The notes beneath the pieces were generated by a model that worked only from the letters and a program-made list of their open reading frames with translations, had not been told where the DNA came from and ran no database searches. The translations under genes were made by a program, and so were the position numbers. 64,000 nucleotides of DNA from Daphnia carinata (lineage: Eukaryota > Arthropoda > Branchiopoda > Diplostraca > Daphniidae). The stretch lies in contig NC_081334.1 in the NCBI RefSeq assembly GCF_022539665.2, positions 2,542,001-2,606,000 on the forward strand. The letters run 5' to 3'. Shown piece after piece: positions 34,005 through 46,649 of the stretch (positions are counted from its first letter, which is position 1; each line of letters opens with the position of its first letter).

Positions 34005-37000
34005 TTAATCACGCGACTGTAGTGGATCGGTCGGCGGAGGAGGCGGAGGGGATTGATGCTGCCGTCCAGCCGAACCACGATTATGATGAGTAATGTAACC
34101 AGCTACTCCAGCTCCGGCTGCAATAGGCAATGCAGAGCCAGATGCTTGTAGGAACAGATCATGGCGTTGGTCTCGATAGGAAGCCCAGCAAGACGACTGA
34201 TCTAGGAGAGAAGTTACCCGACTGCCATGTAAACGACTGACGGACAAAGCTTTCAAGATGGAAACCACTAGAGCTCGGCCGGAAGAAGACAAGTGTGGAT
34301 TGACGGAGTCTTCTAGTAATTTTAACAACTGCGGCACCAACTCAACATTAATTGATTGTTGTGCAAACTCTTCGGTTCCCGAGTTTGACGTTATAATCTT
34401 TTCTAGAGTCTCCAATGCAATTGTAACATGCTCAGGATGGTGGTGCATGGCAGATGCAATGGGCGCGATGCATTCTAACCTAGAAAACGCTTCGATGCAA
34501 GTAGTGCTGCTCGCCATCGGGTTCAACAGCGCCAGCAATCGAGCAGCGACTGTACTAGAACCCGTTGAGGATGACAGAAGACGAAGCAACCGTGGCAAAG
34601 GACCTAGGGCCGGAATGTGTTCCGATAAAACAGGCTGACTGTGCAATAGTCCTGAGATGGCTGAGACGATAAGCTTGGTTTTTTCCGTTTCCTATTAAAA
34701 AGCATTGAATGAATTATTATCGTTGCTCTAGAGTTAAGCAAATAGTAGGGCATTAAATCAGCCGAGCCTTACTCCTTCTTTTTGCAAGCCTTGGAGTGCG
34801 GCTTCTAGCAGTTCGCCAAGTATTTCCTTTGGCTTGCGTAGGATCCAACCGGGGTTCGCCACTAACAATCGGAGATAAATTCCACCGACACAGATTTCGG
34901 CATCTAAATTGGGTAGTTCGGATTCATCATGAGGATCAATGCCAGCCCATTCGGCCTTTGGATTCTGACTTATTACAGTCAACTGCCGTTTGACGATGTG
35001 TCGAAGAACCTTTTAATATGGGTTGAGTGTTAAATCGGGAGATCCGTGAAACACGAATAACGATTTACACAATACTTACAGCTGATAGTCGGAGTCGCAT
35101 ATCCTCTGTCCAAATAAGCTCCGGATTCTCTGAACATGATTCAAAGAGTTGGACGGCTGTGGACGGCGTGTCTCGCATGGCATCAGCAAACAGCACTGGA
35201 AGAAATTTGGCCATTTGGATACGTACTTTCCCTCCTACAAGCCTATCGGCTGTCATCCGGGCTAAAAGCTCAGCAGATCTGATTCTCAATTCCATGTCTG
35301 TTTCGTTGCAAAAGACGTCTAATACAAATACAACGCCTATAAAGATTTTAAATAAAGTAAAAATCATTAATTATAAATATTTCAAATACGTGAACTGATT
35401 ACCTCCTTTTGCCAATGCCTCTTTAACAACAGGGGTGTGTGAAAGAAGTGTGTAGATTATATCGAGACATAATCTAACATTATTAGAATTTGATGAACGG
35501 AGAACGGAAAGAAGGTAATTGATCAGTTGAGCTGAGCCAACGTCAACAACACAGTCATTTTGTTGGGTAGCTAGGTGAATCACCTGCATCGGATAGTAAC
35601 TTATGAGCTTCTGATTAGTTTTCTTGCAATAGTAAGTGCATTTATACCTGCAGAGCCAAATATCCGGTGGTAGACGTATTCTCAACAAGTTGGAAAAGAC
35701 ACTGAAAACGTCCAAGGCACTGCAAAGCTACCGCAGGAGTTGCTTTTATCACATTCAATAGCGATTGTAATGCTGAATCGATGGCCTCCAGATCAGTCGC
35801 AAGATTCTTTAAACAAAAGAAAGTATGATAAAAATTGACGTATGAGTTTCGAGTGATCGGTAGGTACCTGTTGGGAGTGTTCCGTTAAATAATCTAGTAG
35901 GTGAATGACAAAATTCGAAGGATTTTCAAGTTGAAAATCCGGTTGCCGGTTGTATACGCGGGCGAATATGCCACCGATAACTAATTCTTTGGTGTAGGTT
36001 TCATGAACATAGGTTGCTCCATACGTTAGGTCGCTTTCGCCCGAGCGGATGTGTGTTCGTTGCTGTTCCAAAAGGAACTCCAGTAGCTGAGAGCGCGTAC
36101 TATTATCCCAAATTAGGACAGGGTTTTCTGTATTGTTAGTCAAAACTTTGAGGAACTCTTCAGGTGACCAAACGCCCAACCGACCGACCAGGTAAGGTGT
36201 CAACAAAGCACTGAGGGCTTCTTGCACTGCGGCATTGGGTGGCGATGCACTGGTACCCTTAAGATAACCACCCAGTCTAGCACAGGCAAACAAAGCCGAC
36301 TTGGCTAAAGTGTTCGACACCTATTGAAATCCAAATTGACATTAAAAGATTCTGCTTTCACATCTATTAGCACTTTGAATCCTAACCTCTTGTTTGTTGG
36401 ATGTTTCAGAACGCTGTACTCCGCCCTCGTCCAAAGTAAAGTCGTAATCAAACAGCAGAATTAACAAGTGCCAAAGAGCTCCTGCTTGAAGTAGTTGGAG
36501 TTGCAATACAGAGTCTTGTGCCAACGAAGCCACACACTCACAGGCCGCTTGGCATAGCTTGGGTAAATGGCGATGGCTAAGTAAGCGGCAAATTTCCGGC
36601 GTTAGCATTTTCAGCTCAGCTAAGCGATCACGACATGCTGGGAAACGGCCTGCCACCGCCAGACATCTAGAAGCATGCATGCAAACCTTGGAATAAAAGA
36701 AAAGAGTTATAAAGTGAAGAATAGTTGGCAGCTTGTCAAAGTTTACCTGAACCGCCACATCTTCCAGTTTGGAAGAAGATCCAATCATTGGTATGCATCG
36801 GGAAATAGCCTCTAAAAATGATTCTAATCCTCCTTCACGTCGTAACTCTTCTGCATTCAGGGCGGAACATCGCACGGTTTGGTAAGCTAAAGCAACTCCA
36901 GCGCCCAAAAGTGAAGTCGTTCTGTGTACAATAATTTGGTGATAGGTTAAGTTAACGTATTCCCGATAAATATCCAGGTAAATATTACTTGCTAAACAGC

Positions 37001-40000
37001 TGGCTATCTTCTGTTTCGAGTCGTACCGTTTGGAGCAATTGGGGATAGCCTGGGTATTTAAACGGCTCGAGTTCTACGCCATAACGATCGAATACTATAG
37101 TTTGTGCCTGTAGAAGTAGTAGGATATTATGCGCATCCGGGCCATCAGTTACGCGCAAATTGCGATTGCAAAGCCACTGGTAAGCAACAGCCACTTTTTC
37201 GAACATGACACGTCCTGTTAAAACAAACATATAATGTAAGGTATTGAATAAATTTGGGAGAAAAATAAAAGAACAACCTTCGGGGTTTTTATCAGGATGG
37301 TATTGCTGAGCAAGCTTGAAGTAGGCTTTTCGAATAGTTGCATCGTTGAATGGAGTCGCCTTAGGTAGGCCGAGAGTTGCTAAGGCATCATCCTCCGTCA
37401 TTCCAGAAGGCTTCTTGTCAACTTCTCTTCTCCAGGATTCCAATAATTCTCGCAGCAAATTGACTGGTTCTTTGATTGGCCAATTAGGAAACCGAAGCGT
37501 ATCACATAAATGACGGAGGTAATAGGAGTGACAGAATAGTTCCGCTTCCAGCTGTGGGTATGCGATAGCAGGAATGGGGCAGTACTGATACAAAGCACGT
37601 GGGTTGCTTTGCAGCCGAGGAGTGAAATCCGCCAAATGAGCAGCAATTTTTTCGATAAGAAGACGTCTCATTTCCGATCCCCAGATCACCTCTGGAGTAT
37701 CGAATTCACCAAGGAAAACTTGAGAAAATTCTTCTGGACCGTACGTATCCAGATAGCGTATCATGGCTTCCGGTAGAAGAGGTGCCAGTACGCTTCGCGA
37801 AAGTTGATCACTGCTGTCCTCTAAGCTCAGCGCTTGAGTAGTGTGAGTCATTTTCAAGAACTTGGCGATGGGGAGAACGTTCGAACCTACAAGATGAAAT
37901 GGTACTTGATTAGGACCAGTTGCAGCGTATTTTAGAATAATGTAAAACTGACCTGTGTACATCATGACGAAAAAGAAGACGCCGCTGTTGAAGAGCCGTG
38001 ACAGTAGTGGATTATCGCTCATTACGAGTGTCAGAAGCGTTGCAACTTTTTCAACCAAAATAGGGTCAAACGTCAAAAGCAATTGGACCACATGTGGAAG
38101 AGAAAGAGCATCGCTTAAGATTCGTTTGACTCTAGGTAGAGGGCGAATCACGGATCCTTCGCTGTCTCGACTAGGAAAGTATTCGCAGATGCGAATCATT
38201 AGGTTTAAGATGAGAGCAGCCAAATCACTTTCGTTCAGCAACGCCGAGCCGGTTGCTAAAAGACTCCACTTAAAAATTGCAACGTTTTGCAGCGACTTCC
38301 AGCCGTCCAGTCCTTGTGCCCAGCAGCGACTTTTAGCATTTAAGTTACCCTGTAAATGGTATGAACTATTAGTACATTTTCCTTAATAGAATTGGCAGTT
38401 AGTAGACCTTTTTAAATAACTCTTTCATTTCAACGAAGCTGAAGGGTCCTAGGCGTTCGCCTGCAGCATTTCCATAATACCATTCTTTTTCTTTCTCTCC
38501 TGGATGCTGCATATCGTGCCCCGCTTCAATCACATTGCTCTGGCTGACTAGTACAGCTCGACGAGTATGGAGGTGGGCCAAAGGAAGGAGATCAATGAGA
38601 GAGCGCAATCCGTCGGCGTCTAGCATGCCCTTGACGTTAAGTGGTTCGTTGACCAACTGTGATAAAAGGCAGACTAATCGATCACGCTCTTCGTAGTCAC
38701 TACAACGCTCCAACAGCGTTATCAAGTATCCCGTATCCGGGAAAGGCCCAATAACGTCGCGATGACGGCCATAAACAAGTGCCATGGCTTGTAGGCATGG
38801 TAAGCTGGAGGGGAAAAAATACCTTAAAAATCTCAAGTACATCATGTTAAGCGATACAGAACAACGTATAAACAAACCGTAGAGATGGTTTGGGGGCAGT
38901 TAGGAAACGACGATAGAGCTCATCGAAGAATTCAACGGGATTTTTTATGTCAATTGCCAAACATCCAGTAGGTTGATTATGCTGAAGTAAGACTCTCAGG
39001 TAGTAGTCCCCAACACGAACCTCATCGACCAGTGATGGATAACTGACTTCAAATTCCATATGGTTCCACGCAATCGATTCCACACCTGTCGAAAACAGAT
39101 TCAAAAAAATTAGAGAAGAACCAGACAATGAAAAATAATAAATTTCTTCGTTTAATCACCTGAGAGTTCTCGATCTTGAATGCACGTGCGTAACTGATTT
39201 TCCAATGCTTCCCTTAGTTCTTCTCTTGTTTTAGCATTCCATATCAAATTAGGTAAGGCGTGTTCTTTCCAGAACTGATAGCATAACAGTTCCCAGTTTC
39301 CTTCAGCTTTGACACGTTGTCTTCTTCTTCTAAGGACAACAGGACGCTCTTTTGGTTTTTCTTGCCGTCTTGACGCATGATCTCTAGACCGCCAATGCTG
39401 TAGAGCACCGTCAACGTGTTTGGCCAACATTTTATGTGCCGTCTTCACATGGCGTTCTACAGCCTTTTGCCATTGCGGATTCTGTTTGCGTCCGTATTCT
39501 TCGTTGGCAATCTGTTTCAATAAAAATTATCTTAAAAATACGCTACTTAAAGCACGTTCAAATTTAGACATTTCAAGCAGCACGAAATAGTAATACTTTT
39601 AAATTATCTCGGTTAGGAACGCCTTCGCCTAGATCTTCATCAAACGTTTCTGGAACACTGTCGGTCGAATCTAAAAAACTCAGAAGTCCTGCTGGAAGGA
39701 TTCGTTGAAAAAGTTTTAGCGCTTCTGGGTTATTAGACGTCCATAATGCAACCAGCTTCCGCGACAGCTGTCGATTAAGAAGAAGACGGCCGTCTCCGAT
39801 AGACCCTAAAGACAAAATAGTTAACGATTAAAAACATATTTCAAAACAAGAAGCACTGCATTATTATGCCAAACCTGCTGGCTTCTTTGTGTAAAATGCC
39901 GTTAATAGGTGACGTGGTAAAGCAGCTTCTGAAAGGGCCAAGTGTTGCATCCGCGCAGCCAAGGATTCGTCTCCCTCTTCAACCACAGCTTTCATAAGCA

Positions 40001-42108
40001 ATCCTGCTCCTGAAATAGCAGGAATGTAAAGTAAAAATCAGCTGTTGTTCTATCACAACAGACATGAACAAGCCATCAAACCTTTGACAACTGAAAGTGA
40101 TGGGTGCTGTAAAAGACGGAATAATTCTTTGCCACGTTTTGCAATCATTGCCAATAACGCATCGAAATGTGCTCCATCGGTTGTTTCGCTGTATGGGGCG
40201 CATAGCGCAAACGTCAGGAAGTCTAGAACAGATATGACAACCAATGCCCCAGTTCCACGCAGCACATGCTGCGTCCATCGTTCTAAGATACCTGTGTGTA
40301 TTCAAAGAAACGTTGAAGATAAGCAAAATAAAATACAGATGATGCAGTAGAGAGTTTTAAATACCTTCCAAAAATTTGGATGATGAAAGCAGAGAACTCT
40401 TGTTGAGTTGCTCTTGTCGTAAATCGCTTTCATCATACATGGGCTCCATTAAAGCACAAAGGACGTCAATGGCTGTTTGGGTAACATGATCACGATCACG
40501 CTGTAAAGCCTTCACTACTTTAAGGCCCAGTTTTTCGCGAAATCCAACTAAATGAGTAAATGCAGCAAATCCCGATCTCGTAGCCACAAGACGACGCAAT
40601 GCCAAAAATTCTTCCTCGGTGTTAGCTTTGTCCTGAAAAGCAATAAATTGACATGACACACTTCCGAAGGATTGCTAGCATTATATACCTGAGGGCATGA
40701 TGAATCTTCTTCGACCAAAACAGAAAGTGCAGCGTGTATGGACTTCTCTTTGTTTTCCGGAAAGAAAATGCCTTCTTGGGTGTTGGCAAAGTGCAGTCCA
40801 CCATAGTTAACACTGCAATTGAAACGTAGCGTAGCCACTCCATGTGGAATCGAAGATGGAGGTTGGACCAGCCACCGTAAATGCATCGACTCGATCTAAA
40901 AATCGCATTGAAAAACAAACAAATTGGAAATATTCAGATAAACGGTATGATTTCATATTTTAGATAATAAAGAAATAAGATCCTTTACTAGCCTCTTCAT
41001 CTGGTGGTTGGCGTAGAGGAGTAAGCCTGAAAGCTCTATTCATGGGCACGGACCGAACATGCACATCTCGGTTGCCTGATGATCGAACACCATCTAGCAA
41101 AGTAGCTAAGAGAGCATCTCGCTCGGTAGCGCGGTAACTTCGCGTTCCGCCACGAAGAAATTCAATGGAAAAGCTTTGTTGATCGTCGGGATTACGAACC
41201 ATGGCAAAAACATCGCTCAATGGTTTCAGCGTGCACACACTACAAGAAACCGTAATGAAATTTGATTAATGCAATAAAATTCATGTTTAAATTAAGTAGT
41301 AGTACCTGTACGTATCTGGATCCCGTTCGAGAAGGCATGTTTCTGACAAACAGAGTAACCTTCGAACGGCATCAGGATGGCGAGAAGTGATTTTATGGAC
41401 AGGAAATTCAATAAGTGATGTCAAGTGTTCATCCAAACTATAATTCCCAAGCCTTTCTAAAACTGCCTGGTTTAAGCTGTTGAATGCTTTCAGTTGTTTG
41501 ATTGGAATGGCTACATTGGCAAGGGCAGATTCTTGGATTTTGGCAAGTATATCACTGCGGCCAGGAACTTCAAAAATGTGTAGCCTGCTAAAACCTATTC
41601 TACTGAAAACAATTGCTTGTGGACTATCTTCTATTAGTGCAATGCCTTCAATTTCAAAGAAGGGATAGATGGCAAGTTGTTGCTTAGTGGTTGGTTCAAG
41701 CTGAAGGACTCCAAATGAATTGACTTCTAATATAACTGGCAACTTGATGCCAGACCAGTGATGCTTGTAGGCATCATACCTCCAACAGTCCTTGCGTTGC
41801 TGCTCACTGTTCAATTTGACACGTAGGAATTCAAATAAAAGTTCTGATCGGTGATCACAAGTAAATCTCATGGAATCACGTTTCTTTTTCCTAAGGATGT
41901 TAAGAATGAACTCAAATTTTTCGATGGCTTTTATTCCGATGACTTCAGCGTAAGGCCATTGATTAGTTACTTCTAAACTGTTCGGATTGTACGTGGTAAT
42001 CGCGTGAGTGCCGATTGTAAAGATTCGTTTATACTTTCCTCGCCAGTTTGAAAGTTTTGTCACTAAAAAACTAGATATCTCTTGATTATCTGGAATGACA
42101 GTTCCCAT
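34005..42108 (-). CDS. Rme-8: RME-8 / DNAJC13 endosomal J-domain protein
   Basis: Very large endosome-associated co-chaperone that recruits Hsc70 and works with the retromer/SNX pathway. Twenty-one exons (first 41306-42108, last 34005-34691) give about 2240 aa, matching the family (about 2243 aa). Seen: N-terminal PH-like region with [20 protein letters not shown], a GYF-like segment [15 protein letters not shown] near residue 1000, and the J domain at about 1290-1350 with the invariant HPDKNPEG (HPD present). Four IWN-type motifs also occur: [39 protein letters not shown] and [13 protein letters not shown]. The long armadillo-like alpha-helical stretches and the C-terminal [12 protein letters not shown] are retained. 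The exon 2/3 junction (40992/40895) only keeps frame with a GC donor, discussed under findings. Polyproline QSPPPPPP ends the protein. Confidence 0.95.
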
Positions 42109-43470
42109 CTTTTAAATAACAGGTGAGACTTTGTTCACCGCCCGTTGGGCTGACAAATTATATATCGCCAACGAGGCAAGTTAACGAACAACTCGGATTA
42201 CTATTTCGATTTGGACACTCCGGTGAATTTGCGATTATTATTTCTTCTGCTGAAAGTCAGACATCTGACACCAGAATAGGCTCCGCCCCTTCTACGCCCC
42301 ATAATAACAGACAGCGGAAGCCGTTTCTTGACGAACTAAGAACTAAATCAATTGAAACAAACTTTTAGCATGAAAATATTTGGCATAGCATAAATATCGC
42401 CTAAATGTAAGTTTTCAAACACTATTAAACAAACTTCGACAAACAGATGAAGTGGCCTCGCGTTTTTGTTTTTAAAAGTTAGACAGGGGGAACAAGGAAC
42501 ACCACGCGACTGACCCCTTTCCTCACGCATAGTTACCAAGTCGAACATTTTAAAAATCCCCACATTATGGAAAATGATGATCATGTTTGGCTCAGGATTC
42601 TAAGGGCCAAGACATTCATAATTCTTTTTCTATACAAAAATGGAAATGATTATATATTGACATATTCGGACCACTTCCTACCTCGATTTTGATGGCTACC
42701 CGCCAAACCAGCCTTGTGGTATTCTGCGGATTTTGCGTGCAGTGGGACATAAATGTAAAGACATTTTTTTTACAAGGGCTTCAAGTATGACGAGTGGCAA
42801 ATGTGAAAGCGAATTGTCGTTTATACTTTAGGTAATCGGTATTTCCGACATCCAACGAACTTTCTTTCCCCGGTTTTTTTCAAATCGATTATCAGTGACA
42901 AAGGTCGATGATCTCTGGCTTTCGTGATTTCAAAAAGTTAGATTCCCGAAGAGATAGGATGTCGTACAACACCCATTAGTTCGTTTAGTTAATGACATTT
43001 TAAAAAAAGCTGATTATGCAGTTCCAAACATGTTTCCCTCATTTTAGTTTCGTTTACGTCACGTGTGATGTGAAGCACTACATACCCGCTTGGTGTCTAT
43101 TTTCGAAAAGCGCTCGTGATTCAAAAATGTTTTTTTTACCCTCACCCCAAAGCCCTAGCACGAGCTCCGCCTCCCCACATGGGGTATGCTTGTAAGCGCT
43201 TTGCGTTCCCCCGAGATTTCAAAAACCATGACCAGAAGGCACGAGTCGGCCACACGTGCTCTTCTTTCTGTTGAAAATCGGCGCTCGACTTGTTTCATTT
43301 ACCGGAACAACTTAGTCTAGGCTTGTTGCTCACGCTTGTTTGGGGCAAAAAAATTAAATAAAAAACACTTACCGGTTAATTTTCTATGTAAACTGCATTG
43401 TTGATCTTATTCATCGGCATAAAACGACATTCTTTAATAATTGAAATTAGCGCCCCTTGTGCAAGCTGAG
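42109..43470. other. Divergent promoter region, RME-8 (-) and unknown gene (+)
   Basis: About 1.36 kb of intergenic DNA between two divergent starts, with several poly-T runs. No gene supported; small ORFs lack splice or family support. Confidence 0.5.
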
Positions 43471-44533
43471 ATGGACAACAACGATAATCCTGTTATTCAA
43501 GGATTGGAGGCTCTTTTGGGGAGTGAAGACATGCATGAGGGTTCTGTATCTCACAGCAAAAGTTTTGAAGAAATGAGAACCAGATTCAGAGATAGCTTTA
43601 GTTTGGATCAATCAAAGGATTCTGGGATTGCTTTTTCCAATCTTAGTTTTAGACATATCCCAAGTGTAAACACATCTATTCAGAATGTGAGTCTTTTTGT
43701 TTCAATCATATAAAGAATATCTTACTAATTCTTTGTCGAACAGCAATCCATGGAGTCAGGCTTCTCATGTGAATTATATGATACTTCGTTCAGTTTTAAG
43801 CCAGCTGTTAATGTTTCATTTGATGGATGCTACATCGAAGATGATTTTGTGCCTGTAACTAGAGGTCTTGGACAAAAGCTTCAACAGTCACAGTGGGTGG
43901 GTAAAAATTTGACTGCTATCCATGCCTGGAAAATTTTAATAATTTTTTTCCATTTAGCCAGCAAGACCTAAATCTGGGATCCTTTCTAGTGCTGTTAGCC
44001 ACGGTGGTGATATTAAAAGTAAAACCCCTTCTTCACCTTCAAGCATACAAGAAGCATACACCCAAGTGAAACATACATACCTGTTGAAAAAGTGTTGGAA
44101 TAGTATATGTTGCATAAGGAAACTTCGTACTCAGTTGACTCAAAAGCCTATGGATCTGGAGCAACCAATAGAATGGAGCGTAATTTACTTGCTTGATGCC
44201 TTCAAGAATGAAATTATAGAAGTAAGTTAATTTACTAATTTTTGGAAAAAATTTGCATAGTGTTTTACTTTAACATTTTAGATGACCAAAGAATTCAGTG
44301 ACTCGAAGCTTGCTTCCTTGCTACATGAAATTCAGAAGTCTTTAGAGCTGGTGTACAGAAACATCGGTTGTAGTGCTATGGATTGGAATATGTTGAACCA
44401 ACTTCAACGACTCTCTAGTAATTTGTTTGTGGCTCTCTATTGTCAGTGCATTCTACAGAATTCACTATCTACCCCAGCTGAAGAGAAGTTTCGTTCCGAG
44501 AAACGCTTTACAATTTGGAATAGTTTGGCCTAG
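43471..44533 (+). CDS. Unrecognised 294-aa protein with possible beta-TrCP degron
   Basis: Exons 43471-43686, 43744-43896, 43958-44221 and 44282-44533 all join in phase 0 with canonical sites, giving 294 aa. I do not recognise a family. Seen: acidic N-terminus MDNNDNPVIQGLEALLG, a DSGIAFS motif near residue 59 that resembles a DSG-type phosphodegron, a Ser/Pro linker (SKTPSSPSS), and a helical C-terminal half with a Cys/Lys/Arg patch (KKCWNSICCIRKLR). The last helices look coiled or bundled (LASLLHEIQKSLELVYRNI, LNQLQRLSSNLFVALY). No signal peptide or membrane span. The degron and lack of structure N-terminally suggest a regulated, perhaps cell-cycle protein (inference). Two AATAAA signals follow at 44644 and 44652. 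Confidence 0.8.
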
Positions 44534-44643
44534 AAGTGTTCTGTTCTAATCTTAAGACCCCGTTCTTTTTGTTTTCCTGTTGAGATTGGCAGCATACTTT
44601 TTCGCGACGTGCCTAATGTTTTTTTCCCCTACACTGTACGATA

Positions 44644-44657
44644 AATAAATCAATAAA
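44644..44657 (+). terminator. Tandem polyadenylation signals (AATAAA x2)
   Basis: AATAAA at 44644-44649 and 44652-44657, about 110 bp after the stop of the 294-aa protein gene. Confidence 0.6.
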
Positions 44658-45179
44658 TGCTTTCCGTTTTTCGTTTAAAATAAAAATATTAGTATAAAAG
44701 GAAAACCATAAACTTTCCATCTACTGTGTTATCCATCCCGCAGCTTCTCCATTTCGAATTGTGGGCATTTTGAATGCACCTTTACGATTTCCAACAAGAA
44801 ATTTTTTAATACTCTGCCGGTCAAGTGTTTTTGGTTGTCACTGGGTTAAGATGTTGTTAGATATGGTTGTATGCCGTAAATTGACGGGTGGTTTTAAAAC
44901 ATACACCCTCTACTTGGTTTCTCGAGCTCACCATCACGAAGAATTTCAATACCAATCTAAATTTTGCTTAAGAGTAGTTTATTTTAAAAAGAAGTGCATT
45001 TACCATCTCGAGATGAACGTGATCTTGTTCGATGATAATAATAAATATAAAAAATCAGTGCTGAACACTTTGTCTTATGCTGGTGAACATTTGAAATTGC
45101 CTAGGAATAAAAGCTTTAGATTATTACTACTTCCACCGAATATAGTTTAATTACCGATACCTTATTCATGTCTGCAATT
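44658..45179. other. Convergent spacer before RBM18
   Basis: About 520 bp between two convergent genes; should hold the RBM18 3' UTR. The open plus-strand frame here lacks a proper start. Confidence 0.4.
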
Positions 45180-46096
45180 TTAACGTCGTCGGTCCCTATG
45201 GCCTCCACGGCTTCGGTACGGCCTAGAACCCCTAGACCGATTAGACCTGCTTGGATAAGGTTGGACTGCTGGTCTGGCAGCAATTCGACTAAGAGGAGAT
45301 ATGAAATTTGGTGGCAAATCAGGAAGTGTTGCTGGTGAATTTTCCATTGTTTTCAGTTTGTTTTCAATTGCTTTTATCTGCTGCTCAAGACTGCATGTTA
45401 CAGTAGAGATAAGAATAAAATTGAGAAATTTAATAAAAGCCTCCTAAATAACCATATAATTTGTTTCTATATCATTGAATTACTTTAACTTATGTTTGTT
45501 GTCCTTTGCTCCACTCAGAGCAGGTATGCTAAGTTGAGTTGTTTTAGGCCCAGCAAGGTCATCCTAATATAATTGTTTTGAATGAAAACATTATCACCAA
45601 ATCATTGAATATGTATCAGAGGATTACTCACTTTATGTACACTTCTGGCTGGCTTCACTAACAGAGTCCTTCCAAGAAGAGATTTCCCATCAAATTCTTT
45701 TCTAGCTCTTATAGCTTCTTCACGCTTGTTAAAAGTAAGAAAGGCATATCCTCTTGGTTGTCCTGCTTGAGGTCCAATTTTATGAAAGAGGTACTCAAGC
45801 TTGTCAATAGTACCAGCATTTTGGAACAGTTTTACCAATTCAAACCAACAAACCAAAAAAAAATCAGATAACTATACTGTTTCATTAAATAGAAAGTTTA
45901 ATTCACAGTTTATATACTTACTCTGTCACTCTTGAGTCAAGATTACCAACCCAGATCCGGCTATCATTATTAGGATGAGTATACAAATCTAACATAGGAT
46001 CGTCTTTTTCCATCTATATAGTTTGTAGAAAATTTTTGCTTACAGACAGCATTAAGCAATAAAAATTAAGGATATAACCTCAGTATTCGAATTCAT
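45180..46096 (-). CDS. Rbm18: RNA-binding motif protein 18 (single RRM)
   Basis: Single-RRM nuclear RNA-binding protein. Exons 46079-46096 (18-nt first coding exon), 45922-46013, 45632-45845, 45490-45563 and 45180-45390 join to 202 aa; vertebrate RBM18 is 190 aa. Seen: RNP2 RIWVGNLDSRVTE at about residue 25, RNP1-type GQPRGYAFLTF, the LEYLFHKIG link between them, a helix SLEQQIKAIENKLKTM that matches the family's C-terminal helix, and an Arg/Ser/Gly-rich tail (SRSNRSRGSRPYRSRGGHRDRRR pattern). An alternative start is the ATG at 46013. The exon 2/3 junction is frame-correct and alignable only with a TG acceptor at 45846-45847 (see findings). It is divergent from RpS8 by about 550 bp. Confidence 0.88.
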
Positions 46097-46649
46097 TTTA
46101 GCTTGTTTTTCTTCTCACTTCCGATTTTTCTCCCAAACAATAAAAAGCCCTGACAACAACACAATCAATCGATTTTCGATTGACAGCTATGGGGAATTTA
46201 GTATTAGGCATCGGTGCCAATTGTGAATTATAAATCTGACATTTCTATCATATTTTTAATTATCAGTTTGTAGAAATTACAGAAAAGCTTAAATATAAGT
46301 GTAAATAATCAAAGAAAACTTCCATTAAAAACAAACACACATTCATAAATTTATAAAATATGTGTTTTAAGAAAAAAGCTGTTTTAAAACTTTTTTGTAC
46401 TACATACTAATACATTAAAGTAGATTAAAACTTACTAAAAATTTTTTAAACATTTTGAAATGACAAATTTCTTTAAGTTATTATCTTAGAATGTTTCATT
46501 TGTTCACTTTTAGCTGGCAACGCTTGCAATTGTTTTTTATAAAGGGAAGTGAGTTTCTATCCTCTACCACTAGAGAGTGTCTCGTATTCCTCAGTCTTTC
46601 TCTCGTTCGAGTCTTTCCTCGATCGACTCGATCGTCCATTCTATCCAAG
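46097..46649. promoter_or_regulatory. Bidirectional promoter region RBM18 / RpS8
   Basis: 553 bp between the two divergent starts. Near the RpS8 side are TATAAA at 46538-46543, an arthropod initiator TCAGT at 46591, and the pyrimidine run CTTTCTCTC just after it, as expected for a 5' TOP mRNA leader. The RBM18 side is very AT-rich. Confidence 0.5.

Noticed and set aside
44761-45150. Plus-strand 129-codon open frame between two genes
   Set aside because: It opens with a non-ATG codon, has no recognisable domain, and lies in the 3' UTR region between convergent genes.
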